A program made the translations under genes and the position numbers. From Saprospiraceae bacterium (GTDB lineage Bacteria; Bacteroidota; Bacteroidia; Chitinophagales; Saprospiraceae), in NCBI GenBank assembly GCA_016787525.1, contig JAEUUP010000020.1:1-64000 (forward strand): 64,000 bases of DNA, given 5' to 3'. The notes below the pieces were generated by a model. It did no database searches, was not told where the DNA came from, and saw only the letters and a list, made by a program, of their open reading frames with translations. Numbering within the stretch: position 1 is the first letter of the stretch; the number at the start of each line of letters is the position of its first letter. Positions 19,676 to 29,435 of the stretch are shown here, piece after piece.

Positions 19676-20452
19676 ATGAAAACAATGAAAAATCTTCCAA
19701 TCGTGTTAGCAGCTTTATTTATGTTTTTGATGGCAAGCTGTAAAAAAGACAACACCATCGCACCTGTTGACCCCACACAACCTACAACAAAAAAAATCGC
19801 AAAAATGGAGTCCAACTATTCCGATGGTTCGACAGAGTACAATGCTTACAATTATGACACACAGGGTCGTTTGACAAGCTACGAAGACGACGATGATGTC
19901 ACAACATTTGACTATTCAACACCTAATAAAGTATTGGCAACGCGCAAAAAACGCACAACACAAGTTGCCAATCAATTCTATGAATGTGACCTCAATGACA
20001 AAGGTTTGGTTCAAAAAAACGTGATTAAATTGGCTGATGGTAGAATTTACGGAGAGTATCGTTACACTTATGACGATGCAGGCTACATCAAAACCGAAGA
20101 AGGAATTTTCTTAGATTACAGTTTCAAAAATGAGTATGACATCGTTAATGGCAATTTGACAAACTACAGAGTTTATAGAAATAATGTTTTAGACAGAACA
20201 ACAACTTATAAATATGATAAAACAGTCAAGAATACTTTAGGTTGGCGCGGTGCAGGGTATTGGAACAGTTCGGTATTTGGCAAAGAATTAAAAAATGCCG
20301 CCACAGAAACAATAACAACAGATACAAATGGCAAAATTACTTGGCATATAAAACTGAGTTATGAAACAGACGCTCAAGGGTATATCACAAAGTTTGAAAG
20401 AAACTATCCACAAACAGGTTTTTGGGAAAAAACAACGGTTAATTATCAATAA
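19676..20452 (+). CDS. DUF4595-like lipoprotein with YD-type repeats
   Basis: The start at 19676 gives MKTMKNLPIVLAALFMFLMASCKKD, a lipoprotein signal with the lipobox Cys; ATG 19685 is possible too. The mature protein (about 235 residues) consists of short repeats such as YNYDTQGRLTSYEDD and YTYDDAGYIKTEEG, as in DUF4595 proteins and distantly RHS/YD repeats. It is probably anchored in the outer membrane. Its function is unknown. It ends in a strong hairpin shared with the convergent kinase gene. Confidence 0.7.
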   Translation: MKTMKNLPIVLAALFMFLMASCKKDNTIAPVDPTQPTTKKIAKMESNYSDGSTEYNAYNYDTQGRLTSYEDDDDVTTFDYSTPNKVLATRKKRTTQVANQFYECDLNDKGLVQKNVIKLADGRIYGEYRYTYDDAGYIKTEEGIFLDYSFKNEYDIVNGNLTNYRVYRNNVLDRTTTYKYDKTVKNTLGWRGAGYWNSSVFGKELKNAATETITTDTNGKITWHIKLSYETDAQGYITKFERNYPQTGFWEKTTVNYQ

Positions 20453-20457
20453 TTGAT

Positions 20458-20501
20458 GAGGCTGTCTCAAAAGATAGTACCAGCCTTTTTGAGACAGCCT
20501 C
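20458..20501. terminator. Bidirectional terminator between convergent genes
   Basis: GAGGCTGTCTCAAAA (20458-20472) pairs perfectly with TTTTGAGACAGCCTC (20487-20501). It serves the lipoprotein gene ending at 20452 and the kinase gene ending at 20519. Confidence 0.8.
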
Positions 20502-20518
20502 GAAGTACCTTAAAGCCA

Positions 20519-23500
20519 TCAATTAGATAAGGGAATCTCAATAACGACTTTCGTTCCCGTAGCTTTACCACTTTCATCAAACAAGTCAATGACATCAACC
20601 TTGGTTGCAATGCTATAAATCTGATTGATGGCTGCAATACGTTCACTGGTTACTTTCATACCAAAAGACTTTTGTCGCATCGCCGATTTACTTTTTATCT
20701 GAGCAGCAGCAGCCCGACCAATACCATTGTCAATAACTTCGACACACAGTACCCCCTCAGTAATTTGGTTTAGATTGATCCAAATTGTACCGCCTTCCAG
20801 CTTGTGCATCAGACCATGCCAAACCGAATTTTCTACAAATGGCTGAATCAAAAGTGGCGGTATTGTCGTAGTTTCAGTATCAATTTTAGCGTCCACATTG
20901 ATATAAAAAGTCAGTTTTTCTTTAAACCGCATTACCTCCATTTGCATATATAAGTTCAAAGCTTCAAGTTCATTACTGAGGGGTATGCGTTCAAAACGAG
21001 AATTTTCTAAAACAAGACGAATAAGACGCGAAAATCGCTGCAAATAATCAGAAGCCAATTCTGCTTTGTTTTCGAGAATATACAAATTCAACGAATTGAG
21101 ACAATTGAAAATGAAATGCGGATTCATCTGCGCACGCAAGGCTGCCAATTCGGTTTCAGCTATTTTTTGTTGAAATTCAGCGCGGAGTTGAGCTGTTTCA
21201 GCTTCTTTTTGTTTCAAATCGGCGAGCAATTTGGTGCGTCGCAAACGGTTTTGGTGCAACCAAAATGCTGACCCAAGCACCGTGATGAGTACCAAAAGTC
21301 GAAACCACAATGTCTTCCAATAGGGTGGTGTGATAACGATTTCCAGAATCGTCTCTCTGTCATCGCCAGTATAAATGCCCACCGAAGCCCGCACACGAAA
21401 AGTATAAATGCCTGGCGACAAATCGGTATAATATGCCACGTTGCGTTGACCAACATAAACCCAATCAGGGTCAATACCTTCCAATTTATACCTATACAAT
21501 GTATTGCCTTCAAAATTGAGTGCCGAAAAACTCAAGGCAAAAAAATTCTCTTTATAAGAAAGCTGCAACTTATCAGCGCATAAACGGGGCGTTTCATCAC
21601 GGTCAAAAATGGTTAGATTGGTAAAAAAAATAGGTAACGAACGCTTCGGAAATATCAAGTCTTTTGTTTTGTCAATAAAAACCACCCCCTCAGTATTGGA
21701 GAGCCAAATGCCCTTCTGCCCTTCCCCTATCTTGATTTTATCAGACAATCTATCGGGCAAAATGTCGCTACCATCGCCTTTAAGTGCCACACTTTCACCT
21801 GTTTTTGGATTAAAAACATAGGGTTTGGCATCTAAAATATTGAGCCAAAACAACCCATCGGCATCTTCATAAATATAACTCACAAAGGGTTCTTGCGTTC
21901 TATTAATCGAATATCGGTGAAAAATAGGCTTTTCAGCATTGGGATTTTCGATTTGAACAATACCATTTGTCGCAGTTGTCACCCACAGTTTGTTTTGGCT
22001 ATCTGTATAAAAATGAAGTGGAATATTGTCAGCGAGTGAATATTTATCATCTGGTTTATTCATAAAATGGTCAAAACTAAGGCTCATTTTGTCTTTTATA
22101 CGCAAAAGCCCCCAGTTATCGGTTGTAATCCAAACAGTACCATCTTTTGTGCGATAAACCGAAATGAAAACTTTGGTCGGGAAATGTTGAAAATTTTCAA
22201 TTTTACCATTTTGTCGCAATCGAATCAAACCGACATCATTGGTCGAAAACCAGCGTACAGGTTCACCATTGGGTAAAGTATCATCTGCAACGCCATTGAT
22301 GTCATAGTACATCGGCATCACGACAACCTTTTTGTGGATTTCATCAATCTGCGACAACCGCATATTGGACTGAATATAAACGCCACTCGGTTGCACCATC
22401 AGTACTGACCAACGATTGATAACTACTGAGGGGGGCAAAGGTAAGCGCATAACCTCCTGATGCGTTTTTGCATCTATTTTGATAACATCTTTTTCGGTCA
22501 AAATCCAAAGCGAGCGTTTGACATCAAATAAGTTCTCACTTATGTCAACGATTTTATCGGAATGGGTTGGCAATGAAGAGAGTTTAGTGTAGGTGTTTTT
22601 CGATTCATTGTAAGAAAATAAGCCTTTTCTTGTGCCTATCCACATCGTATGAGTTGCAATATCATAGTACAAGGATTGAACATTTATCGCTTTTTTGCTC
22701 TGTGCTGTGCCGCTTTCTGATAGAGGTTGCTTCACAATTTGCCGACTTATAGAGTCTAATATTTTTATACCTTGCGAATTATGACCTATCCAAATCTGTC
22801 CATTTTTGTAAAAAGATAGGCTACTAATATTCCCCTCGCTTTCACCATTAAAAGGTGGAAATTCATTTGAAAAGATATGAGTTTTATTGGTTTTCAAATC
22901 TAAGTACATAAGACCCAAGGCTGTTGAAGTGTACCACACACCTTGTTTTTGAGCATCAAATTTCATATCAACAACAGCATTGTGAGAATAAATATGCTTT
23001 TCAGTATCAGGCGGTAGCATACCTTCATGCGTCCAACTATTCACAACTTTTTTTTGTTCCGTATCAAATAGGGTCAAACCTCTTCCCATCGAACCCATCC
23101 ATAATTGACCACGATTGCCTAATGTCAAGCTAAAGTTTCGCGGAGCGACCCCCTCAGTATGGCGCGTAAATTCGTAAGTATCGAGGTTCATTTCTGTCAA
23201 ATACGCCCCATCACCTACAATCCACATTCGGTGTTTATCATCAATAATCAAGGCATTCAAAGCATTGCTACCCACTGTTTTAGGGTCGTTGAGAACAGAT
23301 TTAAAGGTTTTAAATGCTTTATTTTTAGCTGCTTTTGGGTCAAATCGGACTAAACCAGCATTGCCCGTCGCTATCCAAATATAACCCGTTTGAGCATCAA
23401 GTGCCAAAGCCCAGATCCTATTCATGGGCAACGACTGTGGGTTTTGTGGGTCGTGTGCATAAACCTCCGTTGTTGAGCCATCGTAGCGGACTAACCCTTT

Positions 23501-23668
23501 TTCAGTTGCCAACCACAAAAAGCCTTTTGGGTCAGGCAATATGTGATGAATGGGATAATCAAGATGAAAATGCAGATTTGTAATAGGTGGTATTTGTTGC
23601 GCTAATAGAATCCCCCCCCTCAGTATGAAGGCAAAGAAACAACTCAAAAGTATTCTATTGCAGCACAT
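20519..23668 (-). CDS. Propeller-sensor histidine kinase (Reg_prop, Y_Y_Y, LytS-type kinase)
   Basis: The 1049-residue protein has a signal peptide, then two-component propeller repeats over about residues 25-690 (for example GFLWLATEKGLVRYDG and GYIWIATGNAGLVRFDP). A Y_Y_Y domain (YRYKLEGIDPDWVYVGQRNVAYYTDLSPGIYTFRV split at about 730-790) precedes one transmembrane helix, a coiled coil and a LytS-type kinase (LRAQMNPHFIFNCLNSLNLY; N-box QPFVENSVWHG). The periplasmic part should bind an extracellular ligand. It lies 9 bp after its LytTR regulator. Six motif copies are in frame, one (23614) inside the signal peptide. Confidence 0.92.
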   Translation of the reverse strand: MCCNRILLSCFFAFILRGGILLAQQIPPITNLHFHLDYPIHHILPDPKGFLWLATEKGLVRYDGSTTEVYAHDPQNPQSLPMNRIWALALDAQTGYIWIATGNAGLVRFDPKAAKNKAFKTFKSVLNDPKTVGSNALNALIIDDKHRMWIVGDGAYLTEMNLDTYEFTRHTEGVAPRNFSLTLGNRGQLWMGSMGRGLTLFDTEQKKVVNSWTHEGMLPPDTEKHIYSHNAVVDMKFDAQKQGVWYTSTALGLMYLDLKTNKTHIFSNEFPPFNGESEGNISSLSFYKNGQIWIGHNSQGIKILDSISRQIVKQPLSESGTAQSKKAINVQSLYYDIATHTMWIGTRKGLFSYNESKNTYTKLSSLPTHSDKIVDISENLFDVKRSLWILTEKDVIKIDAKTHQEVMRLPLPPSVVINRWSVLMVQPSGVYIQSNMRLSQIDEIHKKVVVMPMYYDINGVADDTLPNGEPVRWFSTNDVGLIRLRQNGKIENFQHFPTKVFISVYRTKDGTVWITTDNWGLLRIKDKMSLSFDHFMNKPDDKYSLADNIPLHFYTDSQNKLWVTTATNGIVQIENPNAEKPIFHRYSINRTQEPFVSYIYEDADGLFWLNILDAKPYVFNPKTGESVALKGDGSDILPDRLSDKIKIGEGQKGIWLSNTEGVVFIDKTKDLIFPKRSLPIFFTNLTIFDRDETPRLCADKLQLSYKENFFALSFSALNFEGNTLYRYKLEGIDPDWVYVGQRNVAYYTDLSPGIYTFRVRASVGIYTGDDRETILEIVITPPYWKTLWFRLLVLITVLGSAFWLHQNRLRRTKLLADLKQKEAETAQLRAEFQQKIAETELAALRAQMNPHFIFNCLNSLNLYILENKAELASDYLQRFSRLIRLVLENSRFERIPLSNELEALNLYMQMEVMRFKEKLTFYINVDAKIDTETTTIPPLLIQPFVENSVWHGLMHKLEGGTIWINLNQITEGVLCVEVIDNGIGRAAAAQIKSKSAMRQKSFGMKVTSERIAAINQIYSIATKVDVIDLFDESGKATGTKVVIEIPLSN

Positions 23669-23677
23669 ATTTGTTTT

Positions 23678-24436
23678 TCAAACTCTGTAAAAAATATTCT
23701 TAATAGCTTCCGTTTTTTGGCGCGATACAGGGAGTATTTTATTGTTTGACATCTCGACACTCATACCATCGTCTCTGATGATACGGCTGATTTCATTGAT
23801 ATTGAGTAAAAACTGTTTGTGCGCCCGAAAAAAATGATAACCTTCCAAAAGGTTTTCAACCTCGCCCAAAGTACGACAAATAAGATACTGCTCTTTGTTT
23901 TTCATAAAAAAACGTGTGTAATTCGAGTCTGACTCGCAATAAACAATCTGGTCAATATCGGCTATGATAAATCCATTCAACTGAGGCAAAGCCAATTTTG
24001 AATTGAGTTTAGGCGACAAAAGCTGTTGTTTTAGCAAGTCAAGTTGGTCTTGCACGAGGCGTTCTTTTTGAGCCGCACGCTCAACAGATGCCTTCAATTC
24101 GGTGGGGTCAATCGGTTTTAAAAGGTAATCCAATGCTGAAAACTTAAACGCTCGAATCGCATAACGGTCATAAGCTGTCGTAAAAACGACTTGAAAACTG
24201 AGTTGACCTATTTTTTCTAATAATTCAAACCCATTCATTCGAGGCATTTCGATGTCCAAAAATAAAATATCGGGTGGCGTTTTCAGAAGCATCACAAGAC
24301 CATCTTCCACAATAGCTGTTGCACCTATGACCTTTACTTGTGGGCAATGCTTGGCTAACTGTAATTCGAGAACACGTACACAATCAGGTTCATCGTCAAT
24401 AATAATTGCTTTAATTGGGTTCATTTTGTCCGTCAT
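23678..24436 (-). CDS. LytTR family response regulator
   Basis: The 252-residue protein has a receiver (AIIIDDEPDCVRVLE, phosphoacceptor Asp in ILFLDIEMPRMNGFELL, FTTAYDRYAIRAFKFSALDYLLKP) and a C-terminal LytTR DNA-binding domain (HFFRAHKQFLLNINEISRI). It is encoded just upstream of, and partners, the propeller kinase. An alternative start is the second Met (24424). Confidence 0.92.
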   Translation of the reverse strand: MTDKMNPIKAIIIDDEPDCVRVLELQLAKHCPQVKVIGATAIVEDGLVMLLKTPPDILFLDIEMPRMNGFELLEKIGQLSFQVVFTTAYDRYAIRAFKFSALDYLLKPIDPTELKASVERAAQKERLVQDQLDLLKQQLLSPKLNSKLALPQLNGFIIADIDQIVYCESDSNYTRFFMKNKEQYLICRTLGEVENLLEGYHFFRAHKQFLLNINEISRIIRDDGMSVEMSNNKILPVSRQKTEAIKNIFYRV

Positions 24437-24752
24437 TTAGTTAGTTGTTAATTTTTTTCTCAAAAGTAAAGTTTATTTAGATAATAGCCCTGATTGAATG
24501 AGTGAACAGCCCTTTTTAATGAGCGAATGACAAATATGACCCATCAAAGCAAGTTATTCCTATTTTTTACAATTCATAAGTTCAAAAACACCGTTCACAC
24601 ACCCACTGACTCTGTTCCCTCAATCCTACTTGCAAGGCATTCCACTCGTGCTATACATTTGTGCATACAAAAGGCGGTAGTGCGCACCCTCTCAGTATAA
24701 TCACAGTTTTCAAATCTATTTTCTTTAACTTTTTTAAAATTATAAAACTAAA
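24437..24752. other. Spacer between divergent units
   Basis: This 316-bp region separates the LytTR regulator from the tectonin cluster and should hold both promoters. It contains a degenerate motif copy, ACCCTCTCAGTAT, at 24686-24698. I see no RNA gene or recognisable operator. Confidence 0.5.
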
Positions 24753-27224
24753 ATGAAAACAAAGTTTCTGTTTGTGACCTTTTTGACTTTTTTTATCACC
24801 AGTCAATTATTGGCACAATGGACGACGATTACTGGAAGAGGACGCGATATTGGCGTGAGTGCTAATGGCACCACAGTTTGGTGCTTAGGTTGGGATGCCG
24901 TTCCAGGGGGATATTCTATTAACAAATGGAATGGCTCTTCTTGGGAAAGAAAACAAGGAGGAGCTATTCGCCTTGACGTTGACCCTCAAGGTAATGCATG
25001 GTGTGTAAATTTTGACGGGCTTATCTTCAAATGGGAAGGTAACGATTGGAAAACACTGGAAGGTAGAGGACGTGATATTGGAGTAGGTGCCGATGGTACA
25101 GTTTGGTGTTTGGGTTGGGATATCGTTCCTGGTGGTTATTCAATCAACAAATGGAATGGCTCTTCATGGCAAAGAATACATGGTGGTGCTGTTCGTATTG
25201 ATGTTGACCCGAACGGCAACGCATGGGGTGTCAATGACCAAGGCTTAATCTTTTATTGGAAAAACAATGATTGGGTCACTATTGGCGGACAGGGACGAGA
25301 TATTGGTGTAGGTGCGAATGGTCAAGTTTGGTTGGTAGGCTGGAATAAAGCAGGTTCTGATTATACTGTTCACAAGTGGACTGGATCTTATTGGACAAAC
25401 GAAGCAGGGGGATTGACGAATATAAGTGTAGGTAAAGATGAAGTATGGGGGGTAAATAGCAATGGGGCTATTGTTAAGCAAAACATAGGGAAAATAAAAG
25501 AAGCCCCTTTAAAAATAACCGTACAGAGTATGAATTTATCTCTACTTGACCAAAAACAGCAAGCAATATGGGCTAAAAAAGTGGATAGTGTTTCTACTGT
25601 GCCAATTTTTGGAGATGATTGTGATGATACCCAAAAGACTTTTAACAAAACTCTTGTATCTTATGCTCGAACTGTGGTTTCAACCAATACTTTCGCAGAC
25701 TTTCTTCGTAGGCGAATGAAAGAATTGTATATTGGTTGTACTAATGACCCTTATGCTAATGATGATTTCGAAACTCAATATCAAAAAGTTCTATCTGCTT
25801 GCCGAGCTCCATTACTTATTAAAATTAATTGTACAGGCGGTGCGGGTAATGCATCAGCTGGCATAGGTACGTATGATAATGATTGGAGAAAAATACCTGA
25901 ATTTAGTTGGGGAGGTTGGTTCCAAGATAAGTCTCAATGCGCGATTCAAAATAACTGTACATATGCACCATTCCCTTGGCCTTATACGCAAGCCGCAGGA
26001 ATTATTTGGCATGAACTGATGCATCAGTACGGTTATGGTCATGGAGCAAATAATAGTGATCAAAACAACATAGCAAAAACAGCGTGTGGAATACCTTCAA
26101 CTAATACTTCATGGAATTTTCAACGGAATACAATCCCTTACATTGTTGGCAATTGTATTGAGGAAATACTGGATATATCACATAAAACTTGCGGCGGTCT
26201 AAAAAATTGCCCCAGTTCTGACCAAATAAAAATAGTAGATATTGTTGGTGGAAATACTTGTTCTTGCGTTACTGACCCTGTAAAAGCTACTGCCTCTAAT
26301 GTTCAAACCGCTTGGCGTTATTGTAATAAATGTCAAAGTATGTTTTATGATGGCTATAACTCTAAAGGTACATGCTCCGTAGGTGGAGGACATTCTGCAT
26401 CTAGCTATAATTTTATCTTACCTTATAATGTTAAAGAAAGTAACACCATACAAGCTCAATGGCGTTTTTGTGACCAATGTTATAATATGTTTTTTGACGG
26501 TTATCCCGATAAAGGAGCTTGCGCTGCTACCTACCGCCATGAAGAGCTTGGCGAACACGAAGCTGAAGGGTTTAATTTTGTTTTAAGTTACAATATTCCA
26601 GAAAACCAAGCTGCTCAAGCACTATGGCGATATTGTAGCAAATGTAGTATGATGTTTTATAATGGCTATCCCAAGAAAGGGATTTGTACTAAGGGGGGAG
26701 AACATGTTGCTTCGGGATATAATTTTGTTCTAACTCATGACCTTCCTACTGTGCCTCCATTTAATAGTTATCAAAAAGCATGGCGATATTGTACTAAATG
26801 CTTTGTACTTTACTATGATGGCTATCCACAAAAAGGAACTTGTGCTGGAGGTGGTGGGCATATAGCAGCAGGCTATAATTTCAATTTACCACACGATATA
26901 CCCGCAACGCCAAATACACAAGCAGCATGGCGTTTTTGTCGTAAGTGTAATGGTATGTTTTTCGACGGCTATCCACAAAAAGGTGCGTGTCCAGGCACTG
27001 CTAAACGGATAATCTATGGAGGGCATCATGCACAAGGGTACAATTTTACTTTAACACACGATGTACCTTCTGTACCTCCTTTTAATACTTATCAAGCAGC
27101 ATGGCGATATTGTAGTAAGTGCAAATCTATGTTTTATGATGGTTATCCTCAAAAAGGAGTTTGTATCTCTGGAGGATCACATACTGCTTTAGGCTATAAT
27201 TTTGTTTTAAATTACAAACCATGA
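24753..27224 (+). CDS. Secreted tectonin-propeller metzincin-like protease with six Cys-rich C-terminal repeats
   Basis: The 823-residue protein has a signal peptide ending LLAQ. Residues about 22-245 are six tectonin-like blades (GRGRDIGVGADGTVWCLGW repeats). A zinc protease domain spans about 260-500, with HELMHQYGYGH at about 428, fitting HExxHxxGxxH. Residues about 505-823 hold six repeats of the pattern W-R-(Y/F)-C-x2-C-x(3)-(F/Y)(F/Y)-x-G-Y, each ending GYNF. Similar WxxCxxC repeats occur in secreted proteins elsewhere, with no function I can name. It is the first of four same-strand secreted genes and overlaps the next. No T9SS tail is seen. No exact motif copy is present. Confidence 0.8.
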   Translation: MKTKFLFVTFLTFFITSQLLAQWTTITGRGRDIGVSANGTTVWCLGWDAVPGGYSINKWNGSSWERKQGGAIRLDVDPQGNAWCVNFDGLIFKWEGNDWKTLEGRGRDIGVGADGTVWCLGWDIVPGGYSINKWNGSSWQRIHGGAVRIDVDPNGNAWGVNDQGLIFYWKNNDWVTIGGQGRDIGVGANGQVWLVGWNKAGSDYTVHKWTGSYWTNEAGGLTNISVGKDEVWGVNSNGAIVKQNIGKIKEAPLKITVQSMNLSLLDQKQQAIWAKKVDSVSTVPIFGDDCDDTQKTFNKTLVSYARTVVSTNTFADFLRRRMKELYIGCTNDPYANDDFETQYQKVLSACRAPLLIKINCTGGAGNASAGIGTYDNDWRKIPEFSWGGWFQDKSQCAIQNNCTYAPFPWPYTQAAGIIWHELMHQYGYGHGANNSDQNNIAKTACGIPSTNTSWNFQRNTIPYIVGNCIEEILDISHKTCGGLKNCPSSDQIKIVDIVGGNTCSCVTDPVKATASNVQTAWRYCNKCQSMFYDGYNSKGTCSVGGGHSASSYNFILPYNVKESNTIQAQWRFCDQCYNMFFDGYPDKGACAATYRHEELGEHEAEGFNFVLSYNIPENQAAQALWRYCSKCSMMFYNGYPKKGICTKGGEHVASGYNFVLTHDLPTVPPFNSYQKAWRYCTKCFVLYYDGYPQKGTCAGGGGHIAAGYNFNLPHDIPATPNTQAAWRFCRKCNGMFFDGYPQKGACPGTAKRIIYGGHHAQGYNFTLTHDVPSVPPFNTYQAAWRYCSKCKSMFYDGYPQKGVCISGGSHTALGYNFVLNYKP

Positions 27225-27253
27225 TGATTCAAAAAAATTTGAAAATAAAAATA

Positions 27254-28417
27254 ATGAAAAACTATAAATCACTAACCAGTTTCATTGCAGCAATATTATT
27301 CATCGTATCATTAGATGCTCAAACCGAATGGACTCAAATTGGTGGTCAAAGTCGTGATATTGGTGTTGGCGCACATGGTCAGGCATGGCTGATTGGTTGG
27401 GATGCAGTACCTGGTGGTTACAGCATTCATAAATGGAATGGGTCATCTTGGGAAAAAAAACATGGCAGTGCTGTACGTATTGATGTAGATGCCAAAGGCA
27501 ATGCATGGTGTGTCAATGATGTAGGATTGGTCTTTTACTGGAAAGATAATGATTGGGTGCCTGCCAGCGAATTAAACAGAGCCAGAGATGTCGGCGTAGG
27601 TGCCGATGGAACAGTTTGGATTGTGGGTTGGGATGAAGCACCTGGAGGCTACGCCCTTTACAAATGGAAAAGTGGAAAAAACTGGGAGAAAATGCCTGGC
27701 GGTGGTGTTCGTATAGATGTAGCTCCTAATGGTCACCCTTGGGTGGTCAATGATGCGGGGCTGATAAATCAATGGGACGGCAGTCAATGGAATAATATCG
27801 GGGGGCAAGGCAGAGATATTACCATTGGTTATTACTCAAACGTATGGCTTACAGGTTGGATTGCAAATAGTGCAGGCGATTATCCTGTAGCGCGATGGAC
27901 AGGCAATTATTGGGAAGAAATGGATGGTGGACTCACCAATATAAGTGTGGGTCAAACAGAAGTATGGGGGCTAAACAGTGTTGGATATATTTACAAGTGT
28001 AGTATGAATGCAAAAAGAAAAGTAGCAACCACAACTAACAACAATAGTGGTTCTATTCAAGCAGATGCAAAATCGTCACGCCCTACTGGGATAACTTACA
28101 AAATAGGCACTTGGTCAGCTTGGGAACGCAAATATGGCATCGAGTATCGCTACACCTGGGGTATTGACACTAAAGATAGACGATACCCCGCACAAGTTGA
28201 TGCTATTTTTGAAGTTCGAAATACTTTGAAAGAACAATGGATGGGTAGTTTTTCTACAAAAGACTGTAAAGACCCTAACCAAAACTACAAGTCATCTCCA
28301 AGATTCACTTTGCAACCCAATGAGCTTAAAAAAATCACAATTTTGACAAAAAACTGTGGTACTGAAGCTCGACCATTTTTTAGAGTTGAGGTTTCGCGGA
28401 CTGTTCGCATTGATTAA
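27254..28417 (+). CDS. Secreted tectonin beta-propeller protein
   Basis: The start at 27254 gives a clean signal peptide (MKNYKSLTSFIAAILFIVSL); an upstream ATG (27221) overlaps the previous stop. Residues about 22-250 are a tectonin propeller very similar to that of the preceding protein (RDIGVGAHGQAWLIGWDAVPGGYSIHKWNGSSWEKK), so the two arose by duplication. Residues about 270-388 form a separate beta domain (GTWSAWERKYGIEYRYTWG, two Cys) unlike the protease. Tectonin propellers bind glycans or lipopolysaccharide in characterised cases. Confidence 0.8.
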   Translation: MKNYKSLTSFIAAILFIVSLDAQTEWTQIGGQSRDIGVGAHGQAWLIGWDAVPGGYSIHKWNGSSWEKKHGSAVRIDVDAKGNAWCVNDVGLVFYWKDNDWVPASELNRARDVGVGADGTVWIVGWDEAPGGYALYKWKSGKNWEKMPGGGVRIDVAPNGHPWVVNDAGLINQWDGSQWNNIGGQGRDITIGYYSNVWLTGWIANSAGDYPVARWTGNYWEEMDGGLTNISVGQTEVWGLNSVGYIYKCSMNAKRKVATTTNNNSGSIQADAKSSRPTGITYKIGTWSAWERKYGIEYRYTWGIDTKDRRYPAQVDAIFEVRNTLKEQWMGSFSTKDCKDPNQNYKSSPRFTLQPNELKKITILTKNCGTEARPFFRVEVSRTVRID

Positions 28418-28419
28418 GA

Positions 28420-28472
28420 CCCCCCTCAGTAAAGCCTATGTTTTGAACTTAAACTTTTAAAACATAGGCTTT
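28420..28472 (+). terminator. Motif copy followed by hairpin terminator
   Basis: AAAGCCTATGTTTT (28431-28444) pairs perfectly with AAAACATAGGCTTT (28459-28472). A motif copy (28420-28432) overlaps its left foot. It lies between the second and third genes of the tectonin cluster. Confidence 0.65.
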
Positions 28473-28506
28473 CAAATCTAATTTTTAAAAATTAAAGAAA
28501 TGAAAA

Positions 28507-29367
28507 ATGAAAACGAAAAAAAATTTTCTTCTTATTATCAGTTTTAGTTTAGTAATCTGCCCATTATTGGCACAATTCGATGTAAGACAATCATCTCCTA
28601 AGACAAAAGTTCAACAAACACAGCCGCAGCCTAACGTGATACTGCAACAGACACAACAACCTAAACCATCTCTTCCTAAAGAAGAAGCCGTGTTAAAAGA
28701 AACTAAAAATAGCTCCGTTAATAAAACGACTCAAAGTAGTGGTAATCAAGAAACAATAAAGCTAAATACAAAACAATCAGGTGCTACAGTATTAGAAGGT
28801 CTGAGAAATCCACCACCAGAAAAAAAGAAAGGTGGCGTTTTTATACTACCAAATATACTTTTAAATGCTCAGACACATCATGATATGGATGATATTTATG
28901 GAATAATAAATTTAGAGATTACTAAAATGGTAAATGGTAAACAGATACCTATTGATGGTGCAGAAAGAAAAGATATTTACTTTAATGATTGTAAAACCAG
29001 ATGCCTTACACTATGCACAAATATTCCATTAGGTTTAAATTCTTGTTCGCCATTTACTTTAGATTTTAATGGTGAAGGAATAGTAGTAAATATAAAACCA
29101 GAAGACATAGAAACCGCTGAAGTGCATATTGGCTTTTATTTAATTGATAAAGATGCTAATGTAGATTGGGCGAAAGGCGATGGCGACGATGATATATTCA
29201 CTTTTTTAGATGCTAATCAAGCACATGGCAGATATGTGTATCCTAATAATTGGAGTGTGTATCATTTCCCTCTGTCCAAAGCAACAGGTAAACCAGTAAA
29301 ATTAGAATTGGGTAACGGAACGGATGTTCTTGCAGTAACATTAGCACCCATTTTCAAATTAAAATAG
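28507..29367 (+). CDS. Secreted protein of unknown function
   Basis: The 286-residue protein has a signal peptide (LLIISFSLVICPLLAQ). Residues about 25-110 are low-complexity, Gln/Pro/Lys-rich. The C-terminal 170 residues are a folded beta domain with four Cys (NDCKTRCLTLCTNIPLGLNSC) and an acidic DKDANVDWAKGDGDDDIF segment that may bind calcium. I recognise no family. It shares orientation and codon style with the tectonin genes upstream and the next gene. Confidence 0.55.
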   Translation: MKTKKNFLLIISFSLVICPLLAQFDVRQSSPKTKVQQTQPQPNVILQQTQQPKPSLPKEEAVLKETKNSSVNKTTQSSGNQETIKLNTKQSGATVLEGLRNPPPEKKKGGVFILPNILLNAQTHHDMDDIYGIINLEITKMVNGKQIPIDGAERKDIYFNDCKTRCLTLCTNIPLGLNSCSPFTLDFNGEGIVVNIKPEDIETAEVHIGFYLIDKDANVDWAKGDGDDDIFTFLDANQAHGRYVYPNNWSVYHFPLSKATGKPVKLELGNGTDVLAVTLAPIFKLK

Positions 29368-29435
29368 AAGAAAAGGATAAAATATTGATGGATAACTCTA
29401 ATGTGTCTATAAATACAATTTTAAAAAAATCTAAA

